This document shows, piece by piece, positions 59,499 to 64,000 of a DNA stretch of 64,000 nucleotides. Source of the DNA: Antennarius striatus. Its lineage: Eukaryota; Chordata; Actinopteri; Lophiiformes; Antennariidae. The translations under genes and the position numbers were made by a program. The stretch lies in NCBI RefSeq assembly GCF_040054535.1, contig NC_090796.1, positions 6,561,001-6,625,000 on the forward strand, written 5' to 3'. The stretch's first letter is position 1. Each line of letters begins with the position of its first letter. The notes below the pieces were generated by a model. The model was not told where the DNA came from, did no database searches, and saw only the letters and a program-made list of their open reading frames with translations.

Positions 59499-61433
59499 AA
59501 GGTGATGAAGAGCGGTGAGGAAAAGAGGGAGGGGGTTAAAGGCAGCGGCTTCATGGTGATGTACAAATAGTGGTCGAGGGCCAGGGCTGGTGTTTTCATT
59601 ACCATGTGCTCTGCTCTCTGTCTCACCAGTGACGTCCAGCCTGGTCAGTGATACGTTTACATGCACAGAGGCACTAGAACTGAGTCAAACACTTCGGAGA
59701 CTAAATTGCTCTGAGATTAGGGTCCAGATTAGATTTTTAGCTGTAACTAAGATAGAATCTCAATCATTGTGGCTGAGGTCAGCTGCTTTTAGTCTTCTAG
59801 GGTTGAACTGACTGCGTGGGTCCACCTGGAGGTATCCTGTGGATTCTTGTAAATAAACAGACAGTAAATAATTGCACTTATGCTTATCCTCAAAAACATT
59901 TGGTGTGTCCTGTATCGAATGCTCCTTCTTAGTAAAATAGAAAAATTACTGCAAAACTCTTTTTTGAACAATAACTTGAACCATTGGATCGTCGTTGCAC
60001 ACACGCCTGAACCTAGCTTGCATTTTGCTGACCGTATCAGTGGAATAGTTTGAAAGCAGCAGTGAGGATGTGAGTCACATCACCTCAGACGCCGCAGACC
60101 AGTGGCACACTCGTGAAAACATGATCAGATGTTCTTGGTGAACATTTGGAGTGATCAGCAGAATGGGCCTCATGCATCCATACGTGGAGTTCACTGTGCA
60201 TGTAAACACTCCTGCTGGTCCTGACTTAATCTAAACGTGTTTTGCAGACTGATGGTGTAGTTGTCAGGCTCTTGACTTACAGTGCTCAACCTGTAACCTG
60301 TGAACACATTGACTGTTACTTCTGTATAACATGTGGCTCAGTTCGGAATACTGCGAGGTGATTTGATCCGCCTGCATGTGTTTCTCCTCCAGCAGAGCTT
60401 CATCAATGCAAACACACACAGTAGAGTTTCTGATGACAGCAGAAAACTAGATTAAAAAACACGGCAGAATGCTTGATGTGCTTGTGTGTTCAACAGAAAC
60501 CTGTTTGTATTTCAGAATATAGACTTGTCTCATTGAGGCATTTCACAAAGGCAAGAAAATCATTTTCAAACAGGAACTGTTGAAAAAATTTAACCTGCAG
60601 TGTAGAAAAAAACCAAAAACAAAGTGTAAGCAGTGTGATCTCCACAAAGGATGTGGGATGAATCTTAAAGAGTAAAGTGACAAAAAGTTAAATTCTCTCA
60701 TTTAGACAATCCCTTTATAAATGAGAGACATACAACTATCACTTAGAATCATGTCCTTATAAAGAGTTACTAACAATAATGTGAATTTTCATAATGGTAG
60801 ATGCGGGTTATTTTATCTTACCTTTCACAGACACATGAATTTCACATGGATGAGTTGGAATCTTCATCATCTCTCCTGCGTAGTAGTGGCGGTGCCATGT
60901 CTCTACCACTGTCTGTAAAAACACTGTGACCCAACCAATACATATTTTCACCCTCCAAATAAGGAGGATCTGTGTTGCACTGCTGAATGAAGTGAAAATG
61001 TAAACCAGAATCTTGATTTTTGGAGACACCTAGTGGACAGACATGGGCGACTCATCTCAAGGTCTTCAAAATAAAAATGATTGTTTGCATCATATTAATA
61101 CATCAGATGCTATCAAAATAGCTTTAAATATCACAATTATCTTAGGTAGGTCTTCTATCAGTGAGAAACTGTTGTCTCACAAATCCAAGTTTGCATGTTC
61201 ACCTTCTAACCACAAACTGATGATGATGATGATGATGAGAATACAACACATTTCCTGCATCTATGTTATGGTATAAACACATCAGTGTCACTTATTGGTC
61301 CAATAAAATCAGAAGAACTTTGTAGTTCTTCCGCTGGTTCCAGCTCAGAGGAGCTGATGTGTCAAATCTCTGGGATCTCCAACAATAAGAGTCCCATCGG
61401 ACTACTAGTTGCTTTTCACGCTCTGAGGATGGG

Positions 61434-61477
<44 letters not shown>

Positions 61478-62100
61478 TTAATATCCCCGCTGACCCAGTT
61501 GAGTTGAATGTGGATGGACGATGGGGGGGGACAGAAGGGAGAAACCCATTTTGTACGTTTTCTACATTTACCTGAATGTATATTTATGCATTAATGATAC
61601 TTGTGTATTTGCCATGCAGATGACTAAACACAATAGTTTTCTACAGTATAACCACTGAGTTGATGCCATATTTAAACCTACTGACATGACAAAACTAGCT
61701 CCGTGATTGGACACAACCCAATGTGGGTACTTGTGTCGATTCCATCTGCTGCTCAGCAAATAACTTTTGACATTAAGGTGATGTAAACCGGCTCCAGTCT
61801 ACAAAGCATTGTGTGTAAAATAAATGTTGCTCATTTTAAATTCTTGTTTGGTTGGTTTTTGATGTCCAATAAATGGTTGTTAGAGCTCTAAAAGGTGATG
61901 TATGGACAAACGCCAGTGTGTGATGAGCTTTAATAGTCTGATATTTATCAGATGTTTGATTTTTAATTCATTGCTTCAACATAGACATATTTTTGCGACT
62001 ATTCTATTGACTTGATTCATGTTTTTAAAACATAGGAGACAGAACTGAACCTACAGATGCAGTTGAATTTAATACTGCTCGTATATGTACTGTATATTCA
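59499..62100 (+). other. cbx7 3'UTR and intergenic sequence
   Basis: AATAAA near 59850 may end the main cbx7 transcript. A short ATG microsatellite (61216-61238) and an (AC)n tract (61435-61474) are present. No other gene is recognisable. Confidence 0.5.
61435..61474. repeat. (AC)n microsatellite
   Basis: Pure AC run of about 40 bp. Confidence 0.95.
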
Positions 62101-64000
62101 TTTATTTACCTGCAGACTTTCTTACATGGAAAAAAAAAAAAAAGGAAACAGGTGCGTATTTTTCCAATGGTACAAACATACTTTATTGTACAATTAATTT
62201 ATTGGCAAAAAAAAAAACAATCAGACCACCAAAATAACTTAAAAAATAAACTAATGAAAATGGAGCAGTTATTTTTGCTTTCTCAGCAAGCACCAAAATT
62301 TTTAACAAGAGGAAAGAAAAAAAAGTGGTCAAAGATTCCTTTTGAATACTAAGATTTTTTAAATAGTCTTATTTCCAGTCTCTTTAAAAGGTAAAGAAAT
62401 GATTAAAACAAAACTTTGTTCAGTTGCCATCGGTTTGTACAGTGATTCAGTATGTTTACAATTATATTCATGTACATGAAACGTTTCATAAAAAGGATGG
62501 TAGGATATCCTCCGCGGCGTCCCCAGGGCAAACTGAATGACTGTCTGCAGTGTCTTTTTGCGTCACCATAACATCTTTAATACAAAACAAGTTTGTAATC
62601 TAATAATTCCTGTAGCTTCAAGTTTTATTTCCAAAAAATAAAATTAAATAATATATCTATATATAAAAGACAGTTTTTCCTTGTTTTCCTTACAAAATAA
62701 GTCTCAAGATATATTGCCACCTGGTTCCAATGACCCCCTCCCCCGTGACCAGCGAGCCCCACCTTTTGAGAAAAATAGTGAGCGTGTGACCGTTTGTGTG
62801 TTCAGTCCTTTCCGTAAAAAGCTAAATGACCTAATTTAAACTCTCAGATCACACCTCTACTCAACCTGTGCAACAGCTCCACTTGGTGCAGGTTTCTGAC
62901 TGTTTTTGAGATTGTTCAGGTGAGCCACCAACCAACCCCCACCCCCCACCCCCATACACACACACACACACACACACGCAGACAACTTTGTCAAAAAATA
63001 CACAGAAAAAGGCGCATTGGTGCTTGTGACCCACCACACCCCATACTGTACCTTTAGAAAAAATCTCAATACTGTACAGTAGCTCAGGAGTACTTCTGTG
63101 TTTCAACAGATACAGCAAATATCCAATCAAACAAGGGAAACAAGCAGCTCTTTGCTGATAAGGTTTTAAAGTATATACAGGTTGTTGGTTTTTTTTTTAC
63201 AACTTTCACTTTTGTTACAAAAACAGTATCGAGTCCATCACTTCTTACTTTGTACAGTTCTGACGGTGAATTAAATGTTGTGGCTAAAAGGGAGTCAGGA
63301 GGAGCAGAAAATACTAGTGAACGGGGAAACTGTTGATCCAGGCAGGACGAGCTGAATCCCCTGCGGGCCACAGGAGACCTACGTCCTCCACGTCACTGTT
63401 CAGAAACAAGCTTTTAAAATATGTACAAGCCTTTTACAACGGACATCAACAGTTCACGCCCCGCTTGCAGGATGGGGGGAGGGCTAATGGGAAGGAAGGC
63501 GTGTACATTCATAAGAGGACTGGAGATAAGAGGGCAGAAGTGGCCTGATGGGTGCAAAAGGGTTTGTTCTGCCCATCTGGAGTTTGCAAATTAAAAAAAA
63601 AAAAAAAACCCCACCCAACCCCACAGTCAGTGTTACCCACTCCCCAAAACACTTTTGAGGCTTAAATTCAACCAACAAACGCCGTCAAGGAAAAATAAAC
63701 AGTAGAAACGTGGCAAAACTGCATTTAACAACCCCCCCTCCCCACCCCAACTCCCACCCCTCCCAAATAAACAAGTCCTATTCAGTGGTGCTATAAAATG
63801 TCGCTGTGAAATCTGTCCAGGAGAAAACTCCCGTCACAGAGGATATGTTGATGTTTGTTTTACGGTCCATTGGGGGGGGGGAGAGGAGAAAAAAAACAAA
63901 ACTATAAATTTTGACATAAAATATGTTTTTCTCTGCAAAATAGATACAATTATGACTGGATATTTAAGTAGGAAAACAAAACAATAGAAAGGGTACACAG
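62101..64000 (-). other. Possible 3'UTR of a gene on the - strand beyond the window
   Basis: There are no convincing coding exons. Several TTTATT motifs (AATAAA on the - strand, e.g. near 62180), A/T- and C-rich low-complexity tracts and a lack of transposon signatures would suit a long 3'UTR read leftward. This is only a suggestion from composition. Confidence 0.3.

Noticed and set aside
62857-63371. Overlapping - strand frames near the window end
   Set aside because: They cross an AC run and low-complexity C/A tracts, with no domain or splice pattern.

Overview
The window is vertebrate nuclear DNA, almost certainly from a teleost and probably a percomorph. The genes have small introns with GT-AG borders. 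The mobile elements are typical of fish: an L2-type LINE, an RTE-type LINE, a gammaretrovirus-like provirus, piggyBac and hAT remnants, and many (AC)n tracts. The gene set (xrcc6, josd1, cbx7) matches genes that lie on human 22q13.

Layout. 1-4420: xrcc6 (Ku70), + strand, entering from outside the window. 4411-35339: a very large inverted repeat (palindrome) with a spacer of about 254 bp (26148-26401). Each arm carries the xrcc6 3' end and 3'UTR, a lect2-like gene and a divergent TCF/LEF-type HMG-box gene. In the left arm these are lect2 (+, 21908-22867) and the HMG gene (-, 23297-25656). In the right arm they are the HMG gene (+, 26904-29262) and lect2 (-, 29903-30877). The two HMG genes are head to head across the spacer, and each is tail to tail with its lect2.

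The arms look nearly identical but carry different insertions. The left arm has a nested insertion of about 16.2 kb (5661-21877): an L2 LINE into which a complete provirus (11076-21728) has inserted. The right arm has an RTE LINE (31970-35123) with a 17-bp target-site duplication. Each arm keeps the empty site of the other arm's insertion, so the insertions came after the inverted duplication.

The provirus (- strand) has two 698-bp LTRs that look identical by eye, a 4-bp target duplication (AGAG), a tRNA-Trp primer-binding site, an in-frame TGA between gag and pol, an open 1359-codon pol frame and an open env frame. Its gag frame is broken by one TGA. It ends next to lect2, leaving about 30 bp of native sequence before that gene's start codon.

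35340-64000: a fragmentary unidentified coding region (-, about 36132-36812); an AIG1/GIMAP-like gene with four consecutive 51-nt exons (38316-40895); josd1 (promoter about 42100, CDS 43334-48419); a decayed piggyBac transposase (52592-54179, -); and cbx7 (CDS 56022-59498). The last 1.9 kb looks like untranslated or intergenic sequence.
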